Source: Acanthochlamys bracteata (lineage: Eukaryota; Streptophyta; Magnoliopsida; Pandanales; Velloziaceae). Taken from it: a stretch of DNA of 64,000 nt. The position numbers were made by a program, and so were the translations under genes. Below, piece after piece: positions 11,756 through 22,779 of this stretch (the stretch's first letter is position 1; every line of letters starts with the position of its first letter). Under the pieces are notes generated by a model, which did no database searches, was not told the DNA's origin, and saw nothing but the letters and a program-made list of their open reading frames with translations. The stretch covers positions 4,433,489-4,497,488 of the forward strand of contig CM034144.1 of NCBI GenBank assembly GCA_019914995.1, given 5' to 3'.

Positions 11756-11879
11756 AATAGGTTTATTTTTTTTTTTTTTTTTTTAATGAAATAGGCCGAG
11801 CCTACAGTTGCGGGCCGGGCCGGCAGGTGCTAGGTTGGGCTGGCCCGACTGGATCGAGTCAGCTGGGCGCGGCAGCAGC

Positions 11880-12150
11880 GACTAGCGGCGACGGCGACGA
11901 TCGAGACGGCAGCGGAAACGGTGAAATCGGCGGCGGCGACGATCAAGACGGCAGCGGAAATCGGTGAAATCGGCGGCGGCGATGGACGAACAGACGAGCC
12001 GGCGATAAAGGAGAGATGAAGACAAGCACAGCGGCGACGAAGATCGCAGCGGCAGTGAATCCGGCGACGAATCCGACGGCGGCGGCGGCGCTAGGGTTTG
12101 AGTTTTTTTTTTTTTTAATTGATTGATTGCCGAAGTAAAAAAAAATATAT
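11880..12150 (-). repeat. GC-rich leader of the copia element with an internal direct repeat
   Basis: Between the LTR and gag lies a G/C-rich leader. At about 11885-11990 it holds two copies of a block of about 50 bp (GGCGACGATCRAGACGGCAG, GGTGAAATCGGCGGCGGCGA). A 20-bp T run lies near 11765. The Arg-rich frames seen here are by-products of the composition. Confidence 0.6.
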
Positions 12151-12186
12151 ATATATTTGATGTGTAGAGAGAAAAAAAATCAACTC

Positions 12187-12198
12187 GGCTCGATACCA
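12187..12198 (-). other. Primer-binding site (initiator-Met tRNA type)
   Basis: TGGTATCGAGCC directly abuts the LTR. The plant LTR-element consensus is TGGTATCAGAGC, so this copy is slightly altered. Confidence 0.75.
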
Positions 12199-12334
12199 AG
12201 AAACAATTGATGAAGAAATAATAATAGAATTGAATAATGTTGAATGATGAATCACTAGAGTTTACACGTATAGATATTTATAGAGTACATATAATGGGCT
12301 TGTATCATATATAGTCCGATAATACAGTCCAATA
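12199..12334 (-). repeat. 5' LTR of copia element
   Basis: A 136-bp copy, exactly as long as its partner. It is immediately followed on the element strand by the primer-binding site and flanked outside by GTTCC. Confidence 0.9.
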
Positions 12335-12339
12335 GTTCC

Positions 12340-14217
12340 AATTGAATCAATCTCATGTTCAGCACACTATTTCCTAGAACTTCTTTCCGATCTGATTTCC
12401 ACGCTGTCCTTGAATGTGAAAAATATCTCTCATCTTTATCGGAGAATGAACACCTCCACAAATGGTAGGCAAGGAAAAGCAAAACAAAAAGGGAGATTTT
12501 AGACTTGGCCTCAAAGAGAGTCAAGTGAATGAAGCGTCTGAGAATTGGGAGAGTTTAGTAAATGTTTTTGTTAAGTAGCCCTGGTTGACCCGAGACTCGT
12601 CGGGGTCAGACTGGTAGTTGCATAACCGGTTATTTTGCAGACAAGTACATATTGCACTTTTGACTATTTTTTTAGTAGACCTGCAGCCGATCCGAATCTG
12701 TCAATACTGCTGCAAAGTAAGAATACTTGAATATACATAGCGTATAGAATAAACCCATTGCCGAAGAATACTTTGCCAATAACTAATGTGCATACTCCTA
12801 ATAACACCTACTATTTTCTCAATAGGCATGTGAAATAATGACTTCTAAAAAGTGCAGTTCTTAGTGGTCAAAGAAACTTAATCACGGAACATTACCCGTT
12901 CCATGGGCCTAGCTAAGAGGAGTAAGCAGGTAATACATGTTTTACAACAAACTAGCAGCTATTATACTAACTGATTCACGATGACCAGGGAGTATGACAA
13001 CTATGCATAAAGTTGAGAGATCACGCAAGAACCTAGAACCTTAGTTAGATATAATACAGAATGAGTAGCATTTGATAGTTTCAACAGGAGCTATAAAATA
13101 AAAGCAGGTAGAAACTTCATGACGTTGAGTTGCTTATTTAGTCTCCAACATTAGAGTGGAAAATCAATCTATTGCAATCTAAATCACAATGGCAATGTTA
13201 ATTGGAAAAGAAAGAAACTTCATTATTCAACATTGGCAGTGCTTCTTACTTCTTATATACAATGGCACAATGTGCTAGGATCATTTAGCGCTGTTGTGCT
13301 CTACTCAAAACCAGTGAGACTAAGTACGTCCTTCTGACAACAATTAATAGTACAGATAGAGAATCAAATAAACACAACCTTCTAGATGATAAAATGAGAT
13401 TGGTGGAACCAAACAAGTTCAGTAGCAACTCGTGCAAGTCAAGATAACATGATAAAGTTCCCTCAGCAGAATTAAAATAACCTGCCTCTCAGGCAAGACA
13501 CAAGATAACGTTATCAATACATCTTCTGAAAAGACACATAAATACAGTTACTACTTGGGAAAAAATCCCTACCAGGACGGCCAAACATCAAGCTCTAAAG
13601 TCTCAAACATGAGAAAGAAGAACTCCTATATAACAAATTAAACTAGTGAAGGATTAAATCAGAACAGATTAGACAAATTAAACAGAGAAGCAGAGGATGG
13701 AAGGATCTGGACGGCTATCTGGAGGAACAATAGTATCAATGCCAGTGGTGAAAACACCGCCACGTCCAGCCATGCTACTCAGTCCAGACAGACAGAAGAT
13801 CTCGTTCTCCTTGTCGCCATTCTCTCTCTGAAAGAAGTTCGATAACATAAATAACTCAATGACCCTCTAAAAAAACAATGAGTGACTCGATTCTAGTCCA
13901 GGACCCCCCAAAAAAGGCCCAACAGTTCTTTCCAGTATTTCTAGTCTCTGAGTCTTTCGTGCAGTACTCAAAACAACATTGGATTGGAATGGGCAATGTT
14001 CAAATGAAGCACCTCAAGTCTCAAACTTTAAAACAAGCTAAAAAACAATTAAACCAAACAAATAGTATATAGGTATGGTACAGATAGAGAAGGCCATTGT
14101 GTGACCTGATCAAAAATTTTCACTTTAGTTCTAGAGAGTAAGGGCACCATCTACTAAAGCATCCGCCAGGACAAAAAATGGATCATAATTAGATCGGACC
14201 AGCAATGCTGATGAAAC
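12340..14217. other. Intergenic, includes 3' flank of the PGDH gene
   Basis: There is no convincing gene. The part nearest 14217 must contain the 3' UTR of the minus-strand dehydrogenase. A frame at 12255-12524 is partly LTR sequence and is not a gene. Confidence 0.55.
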
Positions 14218-17200
14218 CTATAGGTTCAGATAAACAAACTCCTCTATTGCGGGAATGTCACCAATCTTCTTTAAGGTTTCTTGATTTGGCACATCATCAA
14301 CACCGATTGCCATAACTGCATGCTTCCGAGGAGCTATTCGGCCAACACTCATGAAGCTGACATTTATATTTTGCTCACCCAAGATGCTACCTACAGTCCC
14401 AATCATACCTGGTTGATCTACCTGTCTGCACAGAATCAAACTTCCTTCCAAGCTGACATCCACTTGGAACGATCCAACCTTAGTCAAATGGGGTATGCTG
14501 CCCTTGATCCTACCCTCTACTCTTATCTCCCCTGTCTCAGACATGGCACTTGCAAATTTAGACTCAACGTTGGCAATCTGAACCTGTATGTACTCCAGTG
14601 GAACCTCAGGTGATCCATCCAACATGACCCTCTCTTCAACAATCTTCACGCCTCTCTGTTTTGCGGTAAAATCAGCATTGACAAGATTTATAAACGCACT
14701 TGATATGGGCTCAATCAGACCCTTGGTGACCATTGCACGGAGCACCCTAGTGTCAAGATCATCTGGTGCTCTAGAAGATGCATAGGTAATCTTCACTGAT
14801 TTAACACCACTTCCTCCAGCCACAAGTTGTACAGCAAGCCGGCCAAGTTTTTCTGCCAAAACTACATATGGTTGAAGCTCTGAGAGTACCTACAAACATA
14901 ATTGCAGAAAATAGCTCATCAAACATAAGTTCTAACAACATATTGAACAACTAGCAAATTTAAAGATAAAAGCCTCACATACTGATGTTCGTAGAATGTC
15001 CCAAAAGTAAGTTCTATTCAAATGCATGGTTAAAGGTAAACTTGATCTAGTTCCGAATACAGTGCACATCGAGCTTAAGAACTATGGACGAGAAAAACAT
15101 ATTGTGAAAGAAATGCTATCATGCTTTTCACTAAAAAATAAGGCAACTGATAACATGCAGACAGACAAACAGTTTCTATATACTTGCTAGCTCTTTAGGA
15201 TAACCTTTCGAAAAACAAATAATCTGCTGCAGAATACTGATGTCAGAGCAAAATTACGGGTCTAAAACCTACTATTTTTAAATGAGTATACCTCAGCAGG
15301 AACCATTGGCGCATTCACAGCTGTGGAAGCAAGTTCCCCCTTCAAAGCTCCAACGACAGCTTCAGCAATTTCAATGGCAACTCCTTCCTAATCACAAGTG
15401 AACAATGGTTGAACGTTGGATTGCTTATACAAAAGATCCACAGATGAGTCATGGCTCTAGAAAAAAATCCTCACCTGTGCTTCTGTTGTGCTGGCTCCTA
15501 AGTGAGGCGTTACTGTGAGATTCTCATGTAAAACCAACTTGCTGTCAGGTGATGGAGGCTCTTCTGCAAAAACATCCAATGCAGCCTAGATGATCCAATA
15601 AAAAAAGTTAATGAGAGTAGGTTTCCTCAAAAGTAGCTCAAAAGCTTTCAGAAAGCTTATGAATGGAGACCTGAGCAACAATTCCAGAATCCAACGCCCT
15701 GAGTAAAGCCTCTTCGTCAATTACTCCTCCTCGAGCAACATTTACGATTCTCACTCCCGTTTTCATCTTTGAAAAAGCCTCATCATTTAGCATTTTAGAT
15801 GTAGCTGGAGTAAGAGGCATGTGCAAAGAAATGAAGTCAGCAGTTGCTAAAGCTTCATCAAACGAAACCAAATCCACCCCAATAGCCCGAGCACGATCAG
15901 CAGCAGCATAAGGGTCATGTGCTATCACATTCATCCCAAGGCCCTTCGCACGTCTTGCAACCTCAGAGCCAACTTTTCCAAATCCCAATACAGCTAGTGT
16001 TTTACCAACCAATGAAACACCGACATATTTGCTGCGCTGCCAGTTTCCTGCATTTAGAATAATACATATCAATCAAACTATAATCAAGTTCATCAAATGC
16101 TAGGATCAAATATTTTTTTATAATCCATGAGTGAACAATCAGAGCAGTAGAAGACCATTTTGTAGGTGGCCATTGTCATTACTGTTGCAAGGGCTATTTA
16201 TATCTTGAACGAGGATGATTCCCACCTTCTAACACATAACTTTCCACTTACTAAGCAGTAACAACAATACCCACTACAACACAAGTACCACGAATTCATA
16301 CAAAAGTGCAAATTAGAGACCAAAACAGGAACTTTGCTGGCAAGAAAATATTCTCAAATTCAAAAGATGGTGTAGAAGAATTTGCAAGTTCTAAGCCAGT
16401 ATAGCATCCTCCAAAGCCCGCATATTGCCTCCATAGTTTTACTACTTTATATGAAAAACATAAAACAGCTGGAGAACGGAACTATCAAATCCCAACATGA
16501 TCTGTGCTACCGCAAGCTATATGTAATCTACCAATGACAGGACTGACCAGTTAACAGGACCAGGCCACCCTATTGTGATGTGCAGAAACATACAGACGTA
16601 GTAACAGGGACTTCAAATGTACAAAAAATCAATCTTTTACGCAACTCAGATAAATGTATTAAGCATCTGGATAGCATTTTCCGAACTCAGTAAATCAACA
16701 TTATACAATATGATGATGTCATACATTTGGAAGTTGGTTTCAAATATACCTATTGCTACAGAAACAACAGCAACAGGGTGAAATGAGATGATACAAGAAA
16801 CAGAAAATGGATATATATAAATAATGCACATGTAATTTGAGGTGATGAGGACCACAATCCACATAATATTTTGGCCATACAAAAGAGTAACTGCGTGATC
16901 TTACATGAATGCAAAACCTTAAGAGTGATTACAATTAGTTAGTATGCTATCAGATCTTTATATTCTTAATATGCTTCTCAATTTTAGACAGATTACACAA
17001 ACAATCTCATTCAAAATCTCTAGAATATCATACTCAAGAAACACAATAAAAAATTATAAAAAACATGACAAAGAACCCAGAATGGAACATTTCTTAAAAG
17101 AAATATCAAATCTTGAAATACTTTCACAGCTTTTAACTATATTTCTTTTTATTGTGAACATTATAGTATTGCACTTCATTGTATAATCATACAGCCCCAT

Positions 17201-19757
17201 AAATCTTATAATCGCATAACCATAAACAAAGACATATGTTCTACAGAACAACACAAGAAACAGTGTAGGTCTCAAATACAATGATACATGATGTTGCTAA
17301 GGAAGTAAGAAGTATCAGAACTGCATCCTAGTTACTTAGAGCAGCAATCGTTTTTGTTTGAGTATATGGTAACTTGTCAGCTGGCATATCAATCGCTTTT
17401 GTGTAACCATAATTGAAAAGCATTTGTAGTAAAAACTAAAAGATAGTTCATTATCCCTTCTTCAATCCCAATATAATCGATCGTCTTCCTCTCCTTTATC
17501 TACTGCCTTCATCACTGCACACTGCTCTGCTCTCCCGCTGCAGCCCTCTTCTAACCCTAATCCTAGCTGCTTGATTTCATTTCATATATGTGTTTTTTTG
17601 TTAAATTTCAAATTTGTGGAAGATGCATGAAGTTGTTTTTTGTGTGAATTGAACTAATAGTCAGGGATAGTGAATAATGGAGTGAGTTATATGAAGAAGG
17701 AAGGTGGGCCGGATGGTCCGGCAAGGTCACTACTTTTGCTCTAACAGGAAACCCCTGCAGGTGTCAGCTCGTCAACAAGCAAACTTTGATACCGACATAT
17801 CTCTATCTCTCTAGCACTATCTAGCTAGACCTAGAAGCTAGCTAGTTGATTCTTTCCTGATCCTCTCTTTCTTTCTTATACTGTTAAAATATATGTAGTG
17901 CTATTGTTGTTCTGCTTCAGTTCCTTCATCTACATATATAATACATGGCTAGCTTTAATTGATTGTTTTATTTCTTTTAACTAGCTAGCTACCATATTTT
18001 CTGTGTATGTATCTCTCTGCTAGCCAGCTATACTTCTTTGTTGAGTATATGGTAACTTGTCAGCTGGCATATCAATCGCTTTTGTGTAACCATAATTGAA
18101 AAGCATTTATAGTAAAAACTAAAGGATAGTTCATTGTCTAACAATGAACAGGGCTTCAAAAGCGAAATCAAAATTCTTAAAGAGGAAATGACTTCCAATG
18201 AAAGCAAAGGGTTGATGCTGGCTGTGTTAAAACCTACCATCCAAAGGATCAACTAAAGCATCAAAAGTTCATCATCCAGAGCTTCATAAGTAGTGTAAAA
18301 TAAAACCGCAAGTGCAACATAAGTTTTAGCAGGTTGTTTACTCCATACTTCTCATCTCAAAGCACAATGGCACGTTAGCAGAAAAGTTAAGACAGACAGC
18401 ATAGTTTGCTAAGATCAATGTCAACACGGCTAGATAATGAAATCCAAACAACTTCTATATTGCATGTGCCACAACCATCATTATTAATGACCCACCAAGC
18501 TACTAAGATCTTGCTGTGTCAAAAACAAATAACAGCAACTGTTGCTTGCTTTGAAAGACATCCTTACATAAAATAAATGTGAGGAATCAATTAAAAGGAA
18601 AACAAGTGCAGTAAAGATTCGTGTTCACATGGGACTAGTACCATCAAGCAAAAGTGGTTTATCAAAATATTTATAGGACCCAAAAGTCAAGTCCAAGAGA
18701 AAAATTTTTAAACCAAGTATCAGGTAAGTAACAAATAATTGTCACTATTAAGTTCACACTTACCAACTATAATCTCTTTTATAGCCATTACATCAGAAAA
18801 AAATTGAACCAAAACAGCTCATAGCAACCGGAAAAGATTGATAATATCCAATGAATAAATAAAATAAAAAAAAGACTTTCATATAGGTCATGTGAAGCAA
18901 AATAATCAAGACATCCAAGGAATTTCCCATAAATTAATGTCAAAAGGATCCTCACAAAGTTAAAGTTATGGCAAAATGAGATCTCCATAGTGAATCAGCA
19001 TTCTAAAAGGTTTCTCATGAACTATGCACGTACTACCCTGCAATAAATTACAAATGGGTAGCCAGCTTCCTTCAAGATGATAAACAAAAAACAAGAAATC
19101 AAGTGCAGTTTGGTTAAATAGATAGTAAATCATGCTGGAAACTGACCAAAAGTAACAACAACCACAATTTTAAGAAAAAAGAAAGATACCAGCTTTAAGT
19201 GACGCATCCGCTTGAGCAATGTTCCTCGCCATAGCAGCCAACAATGCAATCCCATGCTCAGCAGCAGCAACAGTATTTGCAGTGGGCGCATTAACAACAA
19301 GACACCCGTGCTCTGTGGCAGCAGCAAGATCAACATTATCAATTCCAACACCAGCTCTTCCAACAACCCTCAATCTCCCTGCAGAAGATTCAAAAACCTC
19401 TCTGCCAACTTTAGTTCCACTACGAACAATCAACGCATCACAGAGAGAGATCTTAGTGCAGAGCTCATCTGCAGATAGATTATAAGAGCAATCAACGTTG
19501 GCGAACTGTTTCAACAGTTCGAGACCGGCAGCACCGAGTTTTTCAGCGACGAGAACAGTTGGTTTTGCAGGTGGAGTTGCTGATTGGGCGCAGATTGAGA
19601 GACGAAGGTTTTGGTTTCGGTTGAGAGTACGGCAGCGGTGGAAGGAAGTGAGAGGGAGGACATCGAAGAAAGAATAGGAGAGGTAGTTAGTGGTGGCCGG
19701 AGATGAGACGCCGAATACAGTGGCGACTGCTGCTGCGGCGGTGGCGGCGGGGGGCAT
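14218..19757 (-). CDS. PGDH: D-3-phosphoglycerate dehydrogenase, plastid type (five exons)
   Basis: The exons are 19757-19190, 16047-15671, 15585-15475, 15387-15292 and 14889-14218. All junctions are GT-AG and give 607 aa (Arabidopsis PGDH1 is about 603). The enzyme oxidises 3-phosphoglycerate to 3-phosphohydroxypyruvate with NAD+, the first step of the plastid phosphorylated serine pathway. Residues 1 to about 60 are Ala/Ser/Thr-rich with few acidic residues, as in a transit peptide. The NAD site GFGKVG is at 211-216 with Asp234 after it. Catalytic Arg295 lies in [10 protein letters not shown], Glu324 in AEEP and His343 in TPHLG. The allosteric-substrate-binding region covers about 395-530 and the ACT domain about 535-607 ([19 protein letters not shown]). 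I chose the ATG at 19757 because the upstream in-frame extension has no support beyond being open. Intron 1 is 3142 bp. All key residues are present. Confidence 0.93.
16048..19189 (-). other. Large first intron of the PGDH gene
   Basis: The donor is AAAGCTG|GTATCT at 19190/19189 and the acceptor is AAATGCAG at 16048. The codon split is Gly190 (G|GA). The intron holds no credible coding sequence but contains a direct repeat about 684 bp apart, listed separately. Confidence 0.85.
17357..18136. repeat. Direct repeat of about 95 bp flanking about 590 bp inside PGDH intron 1
   Basis: The block beginning TTGAGTATATGGTAACTTG and ending near AGGATAGTTCATT is present at 17357-17453 and again at 18042-18136 with about three differences. 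The DNA between is CT-rich, carries several TAGCTAGC runs and a GGGCCGGATGGTCCGGC near-palindrome at about 17707-17723, and looks unlike the rest of the intron. Confidence 0.75.
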
Positions 19758-21659
19758 GGTTGGTTGTCTGTGGAGGTTTTGGTTGGGGCTGAGAGAGTGA
19801 GAGAGATGTGAATGAGTTGGAATTGGTAGCAGCACAGATTTTAATTGATTTTATTGCTCTTGCCGTTGAAGCTGCTGTTTGATTAAAATTTTCGACTATT
19901 TTATATTTTAATTTTTTTTTTCATACTTCTTAATAAACTGTCTATAGTATTCTACTAAATTTTAAAAATTTAAAAGTACAAAAAGTTAACATAATAACAT
20001 CTTATTATTATTTTAAATAAAAAAATAAAACTTATTTTTTAAAAATTTCAAATTATCTTTTTATTTTAGAAAAATCAAAAATTTCCCAAAAAGTGTTTAT
20101 TTGATTGGTAGGCTAACTTACCCTTTCACATTATTTCTCTAAACTATCTTTTCAAAATATATTTTAGTTATTTTTTAATGACAAAAAATTAAAATTGTTT
20201 TAATTCAACTTTTAATTTTTAGCTCTAAAATGAACAAGATTCAAGATTAATTTTTATTCATTTCTACAAGGTAATTCTAATCGCATTTGTAAAGGATTTT
20301 AAACAAATATTGATACACAAAAAAACATTAAGGTGCCTATCTAATAAGTACAAAAAATATTAACACTAAATCAAGTTCAAATCTAGTAAAATTTATTAAA
20401 CTAGTTGATAAAAATACAAAAAATTGGTCGCAAAAGGTACTTTACTCGCGCAGGGTCGCACAAGGTCGCGAAAGGTAATTCACTCCCGTAGGGTTGATCA
20501 TGGTCACAAAGATCGTAGAACTTTCATTAATAATAAATATTGTGGAATTTTTTTAAAATATGTTACAGTCCAACTCGTAAGGGTAATATTCTATTATCTA
20601 AGAGACATGAGTTTGAGTCAAATGAGAGAATTTATTTTAAAATTTATTCTTAGTGGTGACCTAATGTGAATTTGTGCTGTTAGATCTGAATGCAACCAGT
20701 ACGATCTTGTTCTAGTCGCGTTCATGTTACGTTTATACGTGATCGCAAGGTACACACTTGTTTTCTTACAATATATATATATATATAATTACGATGAAAA
20801 AAAAATTCCTAAAAAGTTACTTTTGAGTGCAAAAATACACCTCACACATGTTTTCAAATAAGCAAATGGTCACAACTTTTGTTACAAGCAAGAAATTAAA
20901 TGAACGCCGAGAGGCAGAATTCCTTACTCAGTGTTAGAAATATATAATGAGAGATGCTATAAGGTTTGTATTATGGTGTATTTTAGTTCCTTAAAAGTGA
21001 GTTTCGTAAAAGTTAAATTAGATAAAACTGAAATTCAGAGTGATAAAATAAAATACGTAAAGTGGAGTTCGAAGTAGAGTATGGGGAAAATAGTGCTCAA
21101 TATGAAAGTAAAAGTAGAACTCAAACTAATAATTGAAGCAAATGAAGTGTAGAGAACCCAAATTTTGAATGAAGGAAGTAGAATTCGGGAAATCAGAAAC
21201 ATGTCCATATGTGTAAGAGAAAGGCGCAGAAGTTAGAAGAACAATAAAATGGGCCAAACATATTAAAACGCAACCTATAAAAATGCTATGAAGCAGTCGA
21301 GGGTTGAGGGCGATGGACAGTTAGACGACTACTCTCTAGCCTTCTAACAAGACAGGCCAGAAAGAAGAGCAAAACAAAATATAAATGCTGAAAATGGACG
21401 ATGTGATTATTGAAAAATATTAATATTTTACAGTTAAAACAAAATATTAAGAAGTTAGGCAGGGTTTGGAAGTGTGTTTGGAGAGTACCTCATTTTAACT
21501 TTTATTATACATTTTTCAATAAACACTCTATAATAATTTACAGACTTTATTTAATTTTTTTTAAAATATAAAAATATTTGTATGTTGTAAGATCTTATTA
21601 TTGCTTATTTAATTTTATTTTTTAGATAAAAAAATGTTAGAGCTTATATTTTTCAAAAA
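19758..21659. other. PGDH 5' flank and AT-rich intergenic DNA
   Basis: The first about 100 bp should hold the PGDH leader and promoter on the minus strand. I cannot assign individual sites with confidence. Beyond that there are low-complexity A/T runs, a short (TA)n near 20770, and no gene. Confidence 0.5.
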
Positions 21660-22370
21660 ACATTGAAGAAGCACTATCTCATGAACACAAAGCTGAATGG
21701 CTTAGACTATGCAAAAGAGATGAATCCTTACATAAAATGATACTTTTGTGTTGGTGAAGCTAGAAAAGGAAAAGACAGCACTAAAAAATAAGTGACTCTT
21801 TCGATTGAAAACTGAAGAACATAGCTCATAAGTAAGACACAAGGCAAGATTAATTGTGAGAGGTTTTGATCAAAAGAAGAGGTTTTGGTCAAAAGAAGAG
21901 CATTGACTTTGAAGAAGTACTTTCTCAATTGTGAAGATGCCTTTAATCCGAGTCGTTTTAAGCCTCACGGCAAACATGAATTTGGAAGTGAAGCAATTTG
22001 ATGTGAAGATCGTCTTTCTTTATAGTGATTTAAAGAAGGAGATTTATATGGATCTACTAGTAGGGTTCAAAATCAAAGATAAAGAGGATATTTTTACAAT
22101 TTGAAAAAAAGTTTATATGGCATGAAGCAAACTCCAAGGCGATGGTATAAAAGTTTGACTTTTAATTGCAAATCATGAGTTCGTAAGAACTATCTCTAAC
22201 CATTGTATTTATATGAAGAAATTTGATAATAGTGATTTTAGTGATCCTCTTATTTATATTGATGATATATTTGTTGTGCAAAACATTACCAAATTTGGCA
22301 AATTAAAGAAAAACTTAGTAAGTCCTTTGATATAAAAGACTTGGGACGTACAAAGCAAATCTTGAGCATG
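21660..22370 (+). pseudogene. Highly decayed Ty1/copia reverse transcriptase
   Basis: In shifting plus-strand frames one can read KARLIVRGFDQK, DFEEVLS, FLYxDLKKEIYMDL, SLYGMKQTPRRWYKS and YIDDIFVVQN, the copia RT landmarks (ARLVAKGFTQ, YGLKQAPRxWY, YVDDM). Stops and frameshifts occur every few dozen codons. No LTR of its own is visible. Confidence 0.7.
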
Positions 22371-22779
22371 TAGATACTAATTTTGTTATTATACATAAAT
22401 TACAAATCCAAAATTTGTTATTTTCTAAAACTATTTTTGTAACGATAAAATTATAAGTATTTAGTATCTATCACTTTCTAATAATCTACAACTCATTGTG
22501 GATTTGAATTTGAAGATCTAAATTATTAATTGAATTTCACAACTCTAAATTATTATACACTCAAAGTTTTGTAAAATAAAGATATAGGTCAATCCTCTTA
22601 CATATACAAAACAATTGTTAATAATATCTGTATTATAATCTAGTGACGTATAGAATATTATACAAACTAAATAAAATTTTTTCAGTAAAATATATCAATA
22701 TTTTATGTCAACATTTAACGTCTTAGATTTCTAATATAAAAGTACAAGTAACCAATTGTAACATATTAAGTTTGATAAC

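Larger units (their letters stand above)
8883..12334 (-). mobile_element. Ty1/copia retrotransposon with internal deletion, intact ends
   Basis: The 3452-bp element is bounded by two 136-bp LTRs and an exact 5-bp target duplication GTTCC (8878-8882 and 12335-12339). Reading on the minus strand the order is 5' LTR, primer-binding site, GC-rich leader, gag start fused to integrase, reverse transcriptase, RNase H, polypurine tract, 3' LTR. This is the copia order, but the gag zinc knuckle, the protease and the first half of integrase are gone, and frameshifts split the rest. A full copia is about 5 kb. Its ends are not the usual TG...CA: on its own strand each LTR begins TATTGG and ends TTTCT. 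It cannot move without help. Confidence 0.9.

Noticed and set aside
12255..12524. Minus-strand frame of 89 codons
   Set aside because: Its second half is copia LTR sequence and it has no conserved motif.
17454..18041. Insert inside PGDH intron 1 considered as a microRNA gene
   Set aside because: I looked for common conserved plant microRNAs and found none. The GC palindrome is too short to be a precursor stem by itself.
19212..19485. Two plus-strand frames of 88 codons
   Set aside because: They are shadows on the strand opposite PGDH exon 1.
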